From: Mycobacterium florentinum
GTDB lineage: Bacteria > Actinomycetota > Actinomycetes > Mycobacteriales > Mycobacteriaceae
Assembly: GCF_010730355.1 (NCBI RefSeq)
Contig: NZ_AP022576.1
Location: 5,704,001-5,768,000 of the forward strand
DNA length: 64,000 nucleotides
Direction of reading: 5' to 3'
The notes beneath the pieces were generated by a model. That model worked only from the letters and a program-made list of their open reading frames with translations. It had not been told where the DNA came from and did no database searches. The translations under genes were made by a program, and so were the position numbers. This document shows, piece by piece, positions 8,081 to 16,108 of the stretch; position 1 is the first letter of the stretch, and the number at the start of each line of letters is the position of its first letter.

Positions 8081-9394
8081 ATGAGCACGCGGCCTTTGCA
8101 CTTCAACGCTTTCATCTGGCCGAACGGCTATCACGAGGCCGCGTGGCGCGTCGTCGACGGCGATGTGCGCAATGTGCTGGGCCTGTCCTACTACACGGAT
8201 ATCGCGCGGATCGCTGAACGCGGATTGATGGACTCGATCTTCTTGGCCGACAACATCGCCATCGCCGAATACCGGGCGACGTATCTGCCTCAGACGCAGT
8301 TCGACCCGATAGCAGTGCTCTCGGCGCAGGCCGCGGTCACCGAGCGCATCGGGCTGATCGGGACGGGCTCGACGACCTACAGCAAGCCGTGGGAGCTGGC
8401 GCGCCGATTCGCGACGCTCGATCACCTCAGCGGCGGCCGCGCCGGCTGGAACATCGTCACCACCGTCACGCCGCTGGCCGCGGCCGCCTTCGGCGAGCGG
8501 TTCCACCCCGAGCACGCCGACCGGTACGCGCAGGCCCACGAATTCGTCGAGGCTGTCACCCACGTCTGGGACAGCTGGGAGGACGACGCGGTCATCGGTG
8601 ACCGCGCACGCGGCGTGTGGGCAGACCGCACCAAGTTGCACGCGCCGCGCTTCCACGGCAAGTACTACGACGTCGAGGGCGTCCAGCCGTTTCCGCGCAG
8701 CCCGCAGGGGCACCCGGTGCTCGTTCAAGCAGGACAGTCTGCCGCGGGCGTTGGTCTTGCTGCGCGCTACGCGGAGGTGGTCTTCTCCGGGCCTCCCTCA
8801 CTTGAGGCCGCGGTCGCTTTCCGGGCCAACCTCCACGAGCAGGCCGCGGCGATAGGTCGTAAGCCCGATCAGATGCTGGTGCTGCCCGCGTTGATGATCA
8901 CGCTCGGCGGCACGGAGGCCGAAGCCCGGGCACAGGCACAGCGCCTCGAAGACCTGGAGAATCCCGAGTTTCGTTGGCAGAATACTCTTTACACTGCGGG
9001 GCTCGACCCGGACGGTTTCGACCCTGACGCTCCGCTGCCCGCCGAACTCTGGGCTGGACGGTCGGCGCCGTCAAGCCGGGCCGAAGAGCTCTTTGCGGTC
9101 TCGCGTGCGCGACCCGAGGCGTCGTTGCGTGAAATCGCGCAGGAAGTGACGGGCGGGCTCGCGGGACAGAGGCATTTCGTCGGCACGCCCGAGCAGTTGG
9201 CCGACCATGTGATCGCGTGGCAGGACGCCGGCGCGGTCGACGGGTTCACGATCATGGGATCGACGCTGCCGTATGAGCTGACGACGTTCGTCGATCATGT
9301 CGTGCCCATCCTGCAGCGCCGTGGCCGATTCCGCACCGAGTACGCCGGGCCCACATTGCGCGATCAGCTTGGGCTTGAGCGACCTGCCAAATAG
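8081..9394 (+). CDS. NtaA/SnaA/DszA-type FMN-dependent monooxygenase (LLM class)
   Basis: This 437-aa luciferase-like TIM-barrel flavoprotein has family patterns IARIAERGLMDSIFLADN, LDHLSGGRAGWNIVTT and SPQGHPVLVQAGQSAAGVGLA (Gln-Ala-Gly phosphate-binding region), which identify the nitrilotriacetate/desulfurisation monooxygenase group. These enzymes use FMNH2 supplied by a separate reductase; none is adjacent. I chose ATG 8081 over an earlier ATG at 8027 because AAGGAG lies eight bases upstream and homology begins there. A 199-bp internal piece is duplicated at 3897-4095. Its stop lies 4 bp from that of the convergent methyltransferase gene. Confidence 0.9.
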   Translation: MSTRPLHFNAFIWPNGYHEAAWRVVDGDVRNVLGLSYYTDIARIAERGLMDSIFLADNIAIAEYRATYLPQTQFDPIAVLSAQAAVTERIGLIGTGSTTYSKPWELARRFATLDHLSGGRAGWNIVTTVTPLAAAAFGERFHPEHADRYAQAHEFVEAVTHVWDSWEDDAVIGDRARGVWADRTKLHAPRFHGKYYDVEGVQPFPRSPQGHPVLVQAGQSAAGVGLAARYAEVVFSGPPSLEAAVAFRANLHEQAAAIGRKPDQMLVLPALMITLGGTEAEARAQAQRLEDLENPEFRWQNTLYTAGLDPDGFDPDAPLPAELWAGRSAPSSRAEELFAVSRARPEASLREIAQEVTGGLAGQRHFVGTPEQLADHVIAWQDAGAVDGFTIMGSTLPYELTTFVDHVVPILQRRGRFRTEYAGPTLRDQLGLERPAK

Positions 9395-9398
9395 GCTC

Positions 9399-10325
9399 TT
9401 ACAATTCCTCGCGATCAACGACGAAGCGAACCTGGCAGGCTTTGTGAATATTTCCCGGACGGAAGCCCACGACGTCCGTATCTACAATACGGAAGCCAAG
9501 GCTGTTAAATAATGAATGCCACTCGCTAACTCGCTTGAACTGACAGCCGAAATTCATATCGACAAGCCCCTGGGCTACGGCGTTACCAAAGAAATCAATG
9601 AGCACGAGCGCTCGGAATTGATCGCTTTCATTCAATTTATTGAATTCGGTTAGCTCAATCTGTCTCACCGCAGCCCCGAGCGGCGCCGTGTGGACAGCGT
9701 ACGTGTCTTCCTCGATAATCAACCGCCGTGCAACACGCCGCAAATTGATCAACAGCGGAATCAGATCGGGTTCATCAACGTGATGGAGGACGGTTTTCAC
9801 GATCGCGCTGTCGAACATGTCGTCCGCATAGGGGACATCAACAGGCGAAGCCATCTGCCGAAACGTTAGGTGGCTAGCGTTCGCGCCGCGGTAGTCCATG
9901 ACGTCTGTGGTGTAGCAGTCAAAGCCGGCGTTGGCGATCAGCTCAGCTAAATGACCGCGGCCGCAGCCGAAGTCGAGGACTGTGCTTCCGCTAATGGCAT
10001 CTGCAAGGTTATCGAAGTCCTGTATCGGCTTACGCTGTGACTTATATGCCGAGTAGCCCTCGCTGAACCATGACCCGTTTCCTTCAGATGCGAAAAATTG
10101 TTCGTGCACCTCTTTGCTTACTTGATAGAGTTCACGCCCATCGCCGGCTGCCAGCAAATGCTTGCACGCGTCCTCTAGGAGCCCATTCACATCGCTGGCG
10201 TGTTTAGAAAAGTGGGATTTATAACTTTTTTCTAGCACTGATATTGTAAAGTCCAGTGCCGCCGTTTCATGCTGCAAAGTCTCGTAAATGAAGTCGTATT
10301 GAGCTCGTTTGGTGGCTGTTGACAC
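9399..10325 (-). CDS. SAM-dependent class I methyltransferase, low-GC gene
   Basis: The protein is about 308 aa. The C-terminal half holds a Rossmann methyltransferase core: motif I VLDFGCGRGHLAELI, then DMFDSAIVKTVLHHVDEPD and an IIEEDTYA strand. The N-terminal 120 residues are helical and not recognised. Start GTG 10325 follows AAAGGA at good spacing; the frame stays open upstream but that part has poor coding character. Base composition is near 50% GC with AT-ending codons, unlike its neighbours, which points to horizontal acquisition. The substrate is unknown. It converges on the monooxygenase gene with a 4-bp gap and no terminator. Confidence 0.8.
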   Translation of the reverse strand: MSTATKRAQYDFIYETLQHETAALDFTISVLEKSYKSHFSKHASDVNGLLEDACKHLLAAGDGRELYQVSKEVHEQFFASEGNGSWFSEGYSAYKSQRKPIQDFDNLADAISGSTVLDFGCGRGHLAELIANAGFDCYTTDVMDYRGANASHLTFRQMASPVDVPYADDMFDSAIVKTVLHHVDEPDLIPLLINLRRVARRLIIEEDTYAVHTAPLGAAVRQIELTEFNKLNESDQFRALVLIDFFGNAVAQGLVDMNFGCQFKRVSEWHSLFNSLGFRIVDTDVVGFRPGNIHKACQVRFVVDREEL

Positions 10326-10733
10326 CAAGAATCCTTTCGTCGCCCACGCTGCAATTGCCTGACGCAGCGTCGTTGCATGGCGGCAGGCAGGGGCCGAAGC
10401 AGTTGATTGAATGCATGGTATCAGGACGGCGCAAATTGAAGATGTTGGGCCCAAGTAGTTGTATTTACATTCATGCACCTTTACAAAAGTGTGCAAGCGG
10501 CGTATTAGCAACTATGACCAACCTCACAAAGGGGCACCTCTTTTTGCTCTACGCTTATTAGAAGATCCCGTTTGACGTGGGGTTTTCACGACAAACGACC
10601 CGAACGGTCTGTTCATGCCGGCCTGAACATTGCCGACCGCCATCGCCGAGGGCAAACCGAGGCCGCTCGCATCCCCCGGGCAGAACCTCTGGCCGGCGCA
10701 TGTACCGCCCCACCCCGATTAGGGTTGCGACCT
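10326..10733. other. AT-rich intergenic region between methyltransferase and HAD genes
   Basis: This 408-bp stretch shares the low GC of the methyltransferase gene and probably holds its promoter and that of the HAD gene. Short open frames here (for example 10319-10561) lack a ribosome site and homology, and I do not call them. A weak GC-poor hairpin near 10522-10540 is not convincing as a terminator. Confidence 0.5.
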
Positions 10734-11384
10734 ATGGCGGTGCTGCACGGCAAGAGAATTTTGTTCGACATCGACGGCACCTTGGTCGACTCAACCGCCA
10801 CAGTCGAACGGTCCTGGGGTACCTGGGCCAGGGAATACGGCGTCGACTATGACGAGGTACTCAAGGTCTGCCATGGCAGGCGAACCGAAGACACGGTCGC
10901 GCAATTCGTCGCACCACAGCAGCGCGTCGCGGCGACAGCTCGCCTACTGGCTCTGCAAGAGTCCGCTGATCTCGATGGCGTCCTGGCGCTACCGGGCGCA
11001 CACCGACTGCTTGAGGCTCTACCGCGTAGTCACTGGGCCGCGGTGACCTCCGGGCCACGCACCCTGATGGCCGCTCGACTGGCGGCAGCGCGGCTGCCGG
11101 CACCGAAGTTGCTGATCGGCGCAGAGGACGTGTCAACTGGCAAGCCCGACCCCGAGAGCTACCTCAAGGCGGCTGCCGCGCTGGGCTTCGAGGCGCAGGA
11201 GTGTCTGGTAGTGGAGGATGCGCCCGCCGGCGTCGGTGCCGGCCGAGCCGCAGGGGCGCAAGTACTGGCCGTGACGACCACTCACCACGCGGACGAACTG
11301 ACGGACGCCGACGTCGTCGTCACCGATCTCTCCTGCGTCAGTGTCGAAGTTACTGACAGCGGTGTCGCCCTGCTGATCGCCTAA
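10734..11384 (+). CDS. HAD-superfamily phosphatase (beta-phosphoglucomutase/sugar-phosphatase type)
   Basis: This 216-aa protein has all four HAD motifs: I FDIDGTLVDS (Asp12 nucleophile, Asp14), II AVTSGP, III Lys in TGKPDPESYLKAA, and IV VVEDAPAGVGAGRAAG. The helical cap after motif I fits subclass I small-molecule phosphatases such as sugar-phosphate or glycerol-phosphate phosphatases. ATG 10734 is chosen because homology begins there; the longer frame upstream is Arg/Pro-rich and unlike protein. The exact substrate is unknown. Confidence 0.88.
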   Translation: MAVLHGKRILFDIDGTLVDSTATVERSWGTWAREYGVDYDEVLKVCHGRRTEDTVAQFVAPQQRVAATARLLALQESADLDGVLALPGAHRLLEALPRSHWAAVTSGPRTLMAARLAAARLPAPKLLIGAEDVSTGKPDPESYLKAAAALGFEAQECLVVEDAPAGVGAGRAAGAQVLAVTTTHHADELTDADVVVTDLSCVSVEVTDSGVALLIA

Positions 11385-11422
11385 AGCGGTTACGAAGCAA
11401 TTCGTGCTTCGGGGGCTGGTGG

Positions 11423-11725
11423 CTATTCGCAACCGATGCCATTGCCGTCGCGGTCTAGGCCGTAGATGTCCTTGCCGATGACTCTTACGGGACTTTTGAC
11501 GTACGCCGGACCGTTGCCGCTACCGCCCGCGCAGTCGACGTCACTAGCGATCGGCACGCAGGCACCCGAGTAGTTGGGGTCGCATGACTGGCCTGGCGCT
11601 TGCGGTATGAGCGGCACTGAGGGCAGGGATTGCACAAACGACGCGTCGCGTGCATCGGCGTTCGCCGCGGGAGCGAACGTGAGTGCCGTCGCGATTCCAA
11701 TTGTCAGCGCCGCCAGTTTGCCCAT
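11423..11725 (-). CDS. Secreted excalibur calcium-binding domain protein
   Basis: This 100-aa protein has a signal peptide (residues 1-23, ending ANADA), a short linker, and a C-terminal excalibur motif DRDGNGIGCE preceded by conserved Cys residues (SCDPNYSGACVP, VDCAGG). Excalibur domains are short extracellular Ca-binding-like modules, often on cell-envelope proteins. It lies alone between the HAD gene (convergent) and the histidine kinase. Function beyond this is unknown. Confidence 0.85.
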   Translation of the reverse strand: MGKLAALTIGIATALTFAPAANADARDASFVQSLPSVPLIPQAPGQSCDPNYSGACVPIASDVDCAGGSGNGPAYVKSPVRVIGKDIYGLDRDGNGIGCE

Positions 11726-11920
11726 GGTCGCGAACAGTAGCTGAGATATCGCCTTCCACTGGGCTTTTCCGGTGATCCCCCGTAGGTATCCGGTGCTGAA
11801 TCATTCGCCCGCGCCTGCGCGCCGCGGCCAAATCGTGCTGACCAAGATGCCTAAGCGCCGGATCGACCCCGCCGGAAGAAAGGCTTGCTAATGGGCCTCA
11901 AAAGGATCTTGGTAGCAGGT

Positions 11921-13189
11921 TCAGGCGGCAGTGAGATGACGCGTCGTCCCAATCGGTATGGAGATGGCGAGTTCGGTTCCGGGAGATGTCGAGCGCACGT
12001 CGAACTGGCCACTGGATGCGAGTACCCTCGCGCGCATCGATGTCATCCCGATATGACCCTCGTCAGCCTTTCGCGCCATAGCCGTCGCTGAGATGCCCAC
12101 CCCGTCGTCGGCAACACGCAGCGAGGCCAACCCGTCGTGGTGTTGTAGCTCGATCCAAATATGTTGGGCACGTGCATGTTTGATGACGTTCGTCGACGCC
12201 TCACGCACAGCGTTGTACAGCACGTCATCGGCCTCGGTGCGCAGTCCATCGGGCCAACTACCCGCGTCAAAACTGACGGTGAGCCCTGCGCGGGAACGGA
12301 GACTGTCGGTGAGGGCCGCGATCGCTGATTTCAATCCCATGCGCACCAGCACGTCTGGATGCAGTTCGCGGACCACGTCGCGCAGCAGGCCCGAACACTC
12401 GGCAAGCGCCGATTCCACCCGGTCGACGGCATCGGCCGAGCCTTCTCGCACATCCTCAATGTCTTGGCGTGCCACCAAGATGTACTGAAGGGCACCATCG
12501 TGCAGACGTTCCGAAATAGCCTGCCGCTCATGCCGTTCCACTTTCAGCAACTCTTCCAGCAGGTGCCTTCGTTGCCGTGCCAAGTCGGCGATCATTTCTA
12601 TGCGGGACCGCTGGATGAATGACAGGACAACCGACCCGCCGGCTAGCGCGGCCAAGACGAAAGAGCTCAGCAGGATCGACGCCCATGGCTCTTGGTTGGC
12701 CGACCTAGTGATCCAGCACGTCAGAACGAATACGGACAAGGTCGGGATCGCCACCGCCGCACTGATCTTGGGATCCAGCTGCGCCGCGGCGATCAACGGA
12801 ATCAGGAAGAAGCCATTCCTCATCACGTCTGATGTCCAGTCCTGCGGGGACGTCACGCCGGCGAGTATCGACAGGACAGAAACCATCGTGACGTCGGCGG
12901 TCAGCATAAGCAGTGGTACGAGCGTCGTGGTGGATGCCGTCGTGGGCGCCCCACGTCGCAACGCCCACTTACTCCAGCATCCCAGGACGACCGCGTACAC
13001 CAGCGGGACGGTCACGCAGACCCACTCGTAATGGTCCGGCGGCTCCAGCAACAACGTCGCAACGACCAAGACGATCAGCACCGCGCGCAATCCAAATTGC
13101 AACAGAGTGCCCAGCCACAACGTCCGCCGGATGTCCGGTATGACCTGTTGCGCTTGCAGTTCGACCCCACGCTGACGATCTGTAGACAT
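11921..13189 (-). CDS. Orphan sensor histidine kinase (NarL/DesK type)
   Basis: This 422-aa protein has an N-terminal block of about six membrane helices (residues 25-195) with very short loops, a coiled linker, and an HisKA_3 dimerisation helix (ERHERQAISERLHDGALQYI, phospho-acceptor His230). A HATPase domain follows with N box EASTNVIKHA and G box VADDGVGI. Such kinases normally pair with LuxR-type response regulators, but none is adjacent, so the partner must lie elsewhere. Start ATG 13189 follows AGGAGCC; the longer frame lacks support. The signal is probably sensed within the membrane. Confidence 0.9.
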   Translation of the reverse strand: MSTDRQRGVELQAQQVIPDIRRTLWLGTLLQFGLRAVLIVLVVATLLLEPPDHYEWVCVTVPLVYAVVLGCWSKWALRRGAPTTASTTTLVPLLMLTADVTMVSVLSILAGVTSPQDWTSDVMRNGFFLIPLIAAAQLDPKISAAVAIPTLSVFVLTCWITRSANQEPWASILLSSFVLAALAGGSVVLSFIQRSRIEMIADLARQRRHLLEELLKVERHERQAISERLHDGALQYILVARQDIEDVREGSADAVDRVESALAECSGLLRDVVRELHPDVLVRMGLKSAIAALTDSLRSRAGLTVSFDAGSWPDGLRTEADDVLYNAVREASTNVIKHARAQHIWIELQHHDGLASLRVADDGVGISATAMARKADEGHIGMTSMRARVLASSGQFDVRSTSPGTELAISIPIGTTRHLTAA

Positions 13190-13416
13190 CGGCGGCTCCT
13201 GTCGTGTCGCGGTGGCGAAATCATAGCCGCCGATTACCGGCGGGAATGGGCGCGCAGTGTAGCCGCGGCAAACGGATTGGACGTGGTCCAAGAGGAGGGG
13301 TGGCTCAGCGCGGCTGGGCGGTAACCGGGATTTTCACAATTTCGGCGTGCATTACCCGTCAAACCTCTACGCTGCCGATCAATCATGGTGAGTCATCCGG
13401 CGAGGAGGTTGAGCGC

Positions 13417-13506
13417 ATGAGATTTCGGTCCGCTTGGCGTCAATCGTGTCGACGGTGTTGTGCTTGCCCACGCGTTCTGCCCGTGCGCATGGCCAGATTC
13501 AAATAG
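13417..13506 (+). CDS. Cys-rich 29-codon ORF upstream of methyltransferase (possible leader peptide)
   Basis: ATG 13417 follows a strong GAGGAGG ribosome site at eight bases. It encodes 29 residues with the core SCRRCCACPR (four Cys in seven residues) and stops 13 bp before the methyltransferase start. Mycobacteria have cysteine-responsive upstream ORFs with clustered Cys codons that attenuate downstream genes, and this resembles that class. It could also be a small basic peptide or chance. The rest of 13190-13416, the gap after the divergent kinase gene, shows nothing clear. Confidence 0.45.
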   Translation: MRFRSAWRQSCRRCCACPRVLPVRMARFK

Positions 13507-13519
13507 GGAGACGGCGCCG

Positions 13520-14260
13520 ATGACATCAGACCACCCGCACAGTATGGGGTTCGACTGGGCTCAATTGGTAAGCATGCCCACCGTGAGCGAAGAATGGCAC
13601 ACGGGACATCAGATTCTCAATTTTTATCCGAAGGACAAGGACTATCGGGATTCGCCCGCGGCGCGAGCGATGGTGACCAGATATTTTTGCGATGCAAAGC
13701 CACTGAATACGGATGCGGCATTGCTCAAATTCGGCTCTGACCACATTACGCTGCAGGGCGCATACCTGGAGATGGGCGTATGTACAGGTAAGACCATCAA
13801 TTTTGTTGCGGCGCTCAATCCAGAGCAACAGATCTGGGGATTCGATTCCTTCGACGGCCTGCCTGAACAGTGGGCTCGCACCGATATCACGGTCCCTCAA
13901 GGCACTTTTAGGGTCAACGTCGAAGGATGGATGCCACCGGTTCTGCACAATGTAGGGCTGGTGAAGGGCATGTTCCATGAAACCCTTCCGCGATTCAGAG
14001 AAGAAATTCTGAAATCCACGCCGATCGCTTTCCTGCATGTCGATTGCGACATCTATGCATCCACGAAAGAGATCTTTGATCAGTTGACCGATAACATCGT
14101 GTCCGGCACAGTAATTGTATTCGATGAATTCTATAATTATCCTGGAGCCGAGGAACACGAGTTCAAGGCGTTCCAGGAATTCATGGAACGGACCGGCAAA
14201 CAAGCTGTCTACCTTGCTTATAACCAGCTCTTTGAACAAGCGGTTGTCCAGATCGCCTGA
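13520..14260 (+). CDS. TylF/macrocin-O-methyltransferase-like SAM methyltransferase
   Basis: This 246-aa protein has motif I as LQGAYLEMGVCTGKTINFVAAL, then IWGFDSFDGLPEQW and AFLHVDCDIYASTKEIFDQL. The last is the metal/SAM-binding pattern of TylF-type O-methyltransferases, which act on sugars or macrolides and include glycopeptidolipid rhamnosyl methyltransferases. Start ATG 13520 follows GGGAGA. Its GC content is lower than its neighbours', as with the methyltransferase at 9399, suggesting acquisition. No glycosyltransferase is nearby to name the acceptor. Confidence 0.85.
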   Translation: MTSDHPHSMGFDWAQLVSMPTVSEEWHTGHQILNFYPKDKDYRDSPAARAMVTRYFCDAKPLNTDAALLKFGSDHITLQGAYLEMGVCTGKTINFVAALNPEQQIWGFDSFDGLPEQWARTDITVPQGTFRVNVEGWMPPVLHNVGLVKGMFHETLPRFREEILKSTPIAFLHVDCDIYASTKEIFDQLTDNIVSGTVIVFDEFYNYPGAEEHEFKAFQEFMERTGKQAVYLAYNQLFEQAVVQIA

Positions 14261-14460
14261 ATTCGAGTCCTGCCCGGGCGGCCCGCCGCCGTCGGCCCAC
14301 TGTTGAGGCGTTGACTGTCGTCGATGGCCATACCGTCCACGTGATCGACGACGCCGGGCCGCCGATGCTCCGAGCAGACCTCCACCGGCGAGTTCGCCGC
14401 CGCAACTTGCGTGGGCAACGCCGGACAGAGTTAGCCGCACGTTCCCGTGTCGCTGTTGGA

Positions 14461-15201
14461 TCAGGCAAGTACCGATGCCAGTTCGGCGCGGGGCACGGTG
14501 ATCTTGTGTGGTCCTGCGTTGTCCGGCACCACTTGGTCCTGGCCGAAGAAAAAGATCACCGCCTCGTTCGTGATCGCGAAGTTCTGGTACGTCTTCTCGT
14601 CGAGATCGACGGTCGGGGCATCGAATTCGCGCTGGGTGATCGGGTTTAGGATCTCCAGCGGGTTTGTCCCGGGCTTGAACAGCGTGTCGAACGTGATCGG
14701 GACGCGCTTGCCGAGGTCGAAGTTGAACGATCGGAATGTGGTGTTGGGGTGGCCTTCATGGGCGAAACCGGTGTCATTGTCGATCTTGAGGACGAGGCTT
14801 TGGGTGCCCGAGTCCGCCGGCCCCGAACGAAATGTCTTGGCGGTCACCTGGTACTCGTACGGCCGACCACGCCCATCCGACGGCCCGAATTTGGCGACCC
14901 AGTCGAGGAATGCGTCGCGGTCGCGCTTCACGAAGTCGGTCACCGCGGGCATATCCGGGTAATCGAGCGGAAAGCCGATGTCGATCTTGTAGGTCGGCGT
15001 GGTGCTATGGACGTGGCAGTTTTGGTCGGGTCCAATCGTTCCGTTCAGCTGGGCGCACACTGATCGACCTTGCGCTGCAACCGATGTGGTCGCCGGTGCA
15101 GGCGAACTCGATGCGGTCTGGTGAGCGACCGGTGATGTCGCGCATCCGGCCGCACTCGCGATCATGGCCGCCGCGACAACCCATCGAATCACGATCTTCA
15201 T
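14461..15201 (-). CDS. MPT64/RsiV-like (DUF3298-type) lipoprotein
   Basis: This 246-aa lipoprotein has signal sequence and lipobox SAAGC (Cys20), a Ser/Ala/Thr linker, then an MPT64-like domain: YKIDIGFPLDYPDMPAVTDFV, LVLKIDNDTGFAHEGHPNTT, FNFDLGKRVPITFDTLFKPG. The fold is shared by the secreted antigen MPT64 and the RsiV anti-sigma ectodomain. It should be anchored outside the membrane; its role is unknown. It overlaps the upstream beta-propeller gene by 4 nt (ATGA), so the two are translationally coupled in a three-gene operon. Confidence 0.85.
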   Translation of the reverse strand: MKIVIRWVVAAAMIASAAGCATSPVAHQTASSSPAPATTSVAAQGRSVCAQLNGTIGPDQNCHVHSTTPTYKIDIGFPLDYPDMPAVTDFVKRDRDAFLDWVAKFGPSDGRGRPYEYQVTAKTFRSGPADSGTQSLVLKIDNDTGFAHEGHPNTTFRSFNFDLGKRVPITFDTLFKPGTNPLEILNPITQREFDAPTVDLDEKTYQNFAITNEAVIFFFGQDQVVPDNAGPHKITVPRAELASVLA

Positions 15202-16100
15202 GATTGGACCGCCAGCTTGAGAATGCGAAAGTGCAGCCCGTCGTTGAGATACACGTTGCCCTTGGAGTCGACCGCCACGCTGGAGGGGTCCTTGAGATCG
15301 TTGAACGGCAACACGGTTGGAGCACTCGCGTCCGCATCCAACTTCAACACTCGGTTGGTACCGCGGTCGATGACGTACACATTGCCACTGGTATCCACCG
15401 CCAAATCGGTGGGCAGCTTGAGGTTGGTGAACGGCAGCACGCTGGGGGTGGTGGCGCCGGGCGCCAGCTCCAATACTCGCTTGCCGCCCGAGTCGACGGC
15501 GTAAACGTTGCCGCTGGTGTCCACCGCCACGCCGTCGGGGTCAATGCCGTTGAACGGCAACACGGTCGGGCTACCGGCACCCGCTGCCAGCTTCAACACC
15601 CGCTTATTGCCCGAATCGCTGACGTAGACGTTGCCCGTGGAGTCGACCGCAACACCGGCGATCACGTTGAGGTCGGTGAACGGCAGCACGATGGGGATCG
15701 TAGCCCCGGGCATCAACTTCAGCACCCGGTTCAAGGCATCGTCGCTGACATACAGGTTGCCCGCCGCGTCTGCCGCGGCATCGACGGCTCGGCCGAGGCC
15801 GGTGAACGGCAGGTGCGTCGGATTGGTTGTGCCCGAGTCCATCTCCCACACCTGGCCGTAGTGCAAGTCGAGCACGTACACGTTGTTCGCCGCGTCGACC
15901 GCCACGCCGGCGGGGTGGTTGATCAATTCACCGAACGGCAGCACCACTTGCGGCGCATAAGTTTTGAGGTGCGCAGTGCTCGGTGATGGCGCGGCGGTCG
16001 GCGCACCAGGGCCAGAACACCCCGCCACTACCACCGCCGCGGCGATCACGGCTAGGGCGACGAGGCGCCGCCTCAGCCCGCCAACCTGAAGACCGACCAT
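15198..16100 (-). CDS. NHL-repeat beta-propeller lipoprotein (PknD-sensor-like)
   Basis: This 300-aa lipoprotein has lipobox VAGC (Cys28) followed by about six NHL repeats of the form VAVDTSGNVYVSDSGNKRVL, each near 42 residues and each followed by VLPF. It closely resembles the six-bladed extracellular sensor propeller of mycobacterial PknD, but without a kinase. It probably binds a ligand or protein in the cell envelope. ATG 16100 follows AGGA; an upstream open frame is Arg-rich and rejected. It is coupled to the MPT64-like gene downstream and lies 8 bp after the TolB-like gene. Confidence 0.9.
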   Translation of the reverse strand: MVGLQVGGLRRRLVALAVIAAAVVVAGCSGPGAPTAAPSPSTAHLKTYAPQVVLPFGELINHPAGVAVDAANNVYVLDLHYGQVWEMDSGTTNPTHLPFTGLGRAVDAAADAAGNLYVSDDALNRVLKLMPGATIPIVLPFTDLNVIAGVAVDSTGNVYVSDSGNKRVLKLAAGAGSPTVLPFNGIDPDGVAVDTSGNVYAVDSGGKRVLELAPGATTPSVLPFTNLKLPTDLAVDTSGNVYVIDRGTNRVLKLDADASAPTVLPFNDLKDPSSVAVDSKGNVYLNDGLHFRILKLAVQS

Positions 16101-16108
16101 CTCCGTTC

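Noticed and set aside
7735..8217. 160-codon frame across the mmpL-monooxygenase gap
   Set aside because: It spans the hairpin, has Pro/Arg/Ser-rich unlikely composition, and overlaps both true genes in other frames.
10522..10540. Intrinsic terminator between methyltransferase and HAD genes
   Set aside because: The stem is short with a G-T pair and a 2-4 nt loop, and neither flanking gene ends here.
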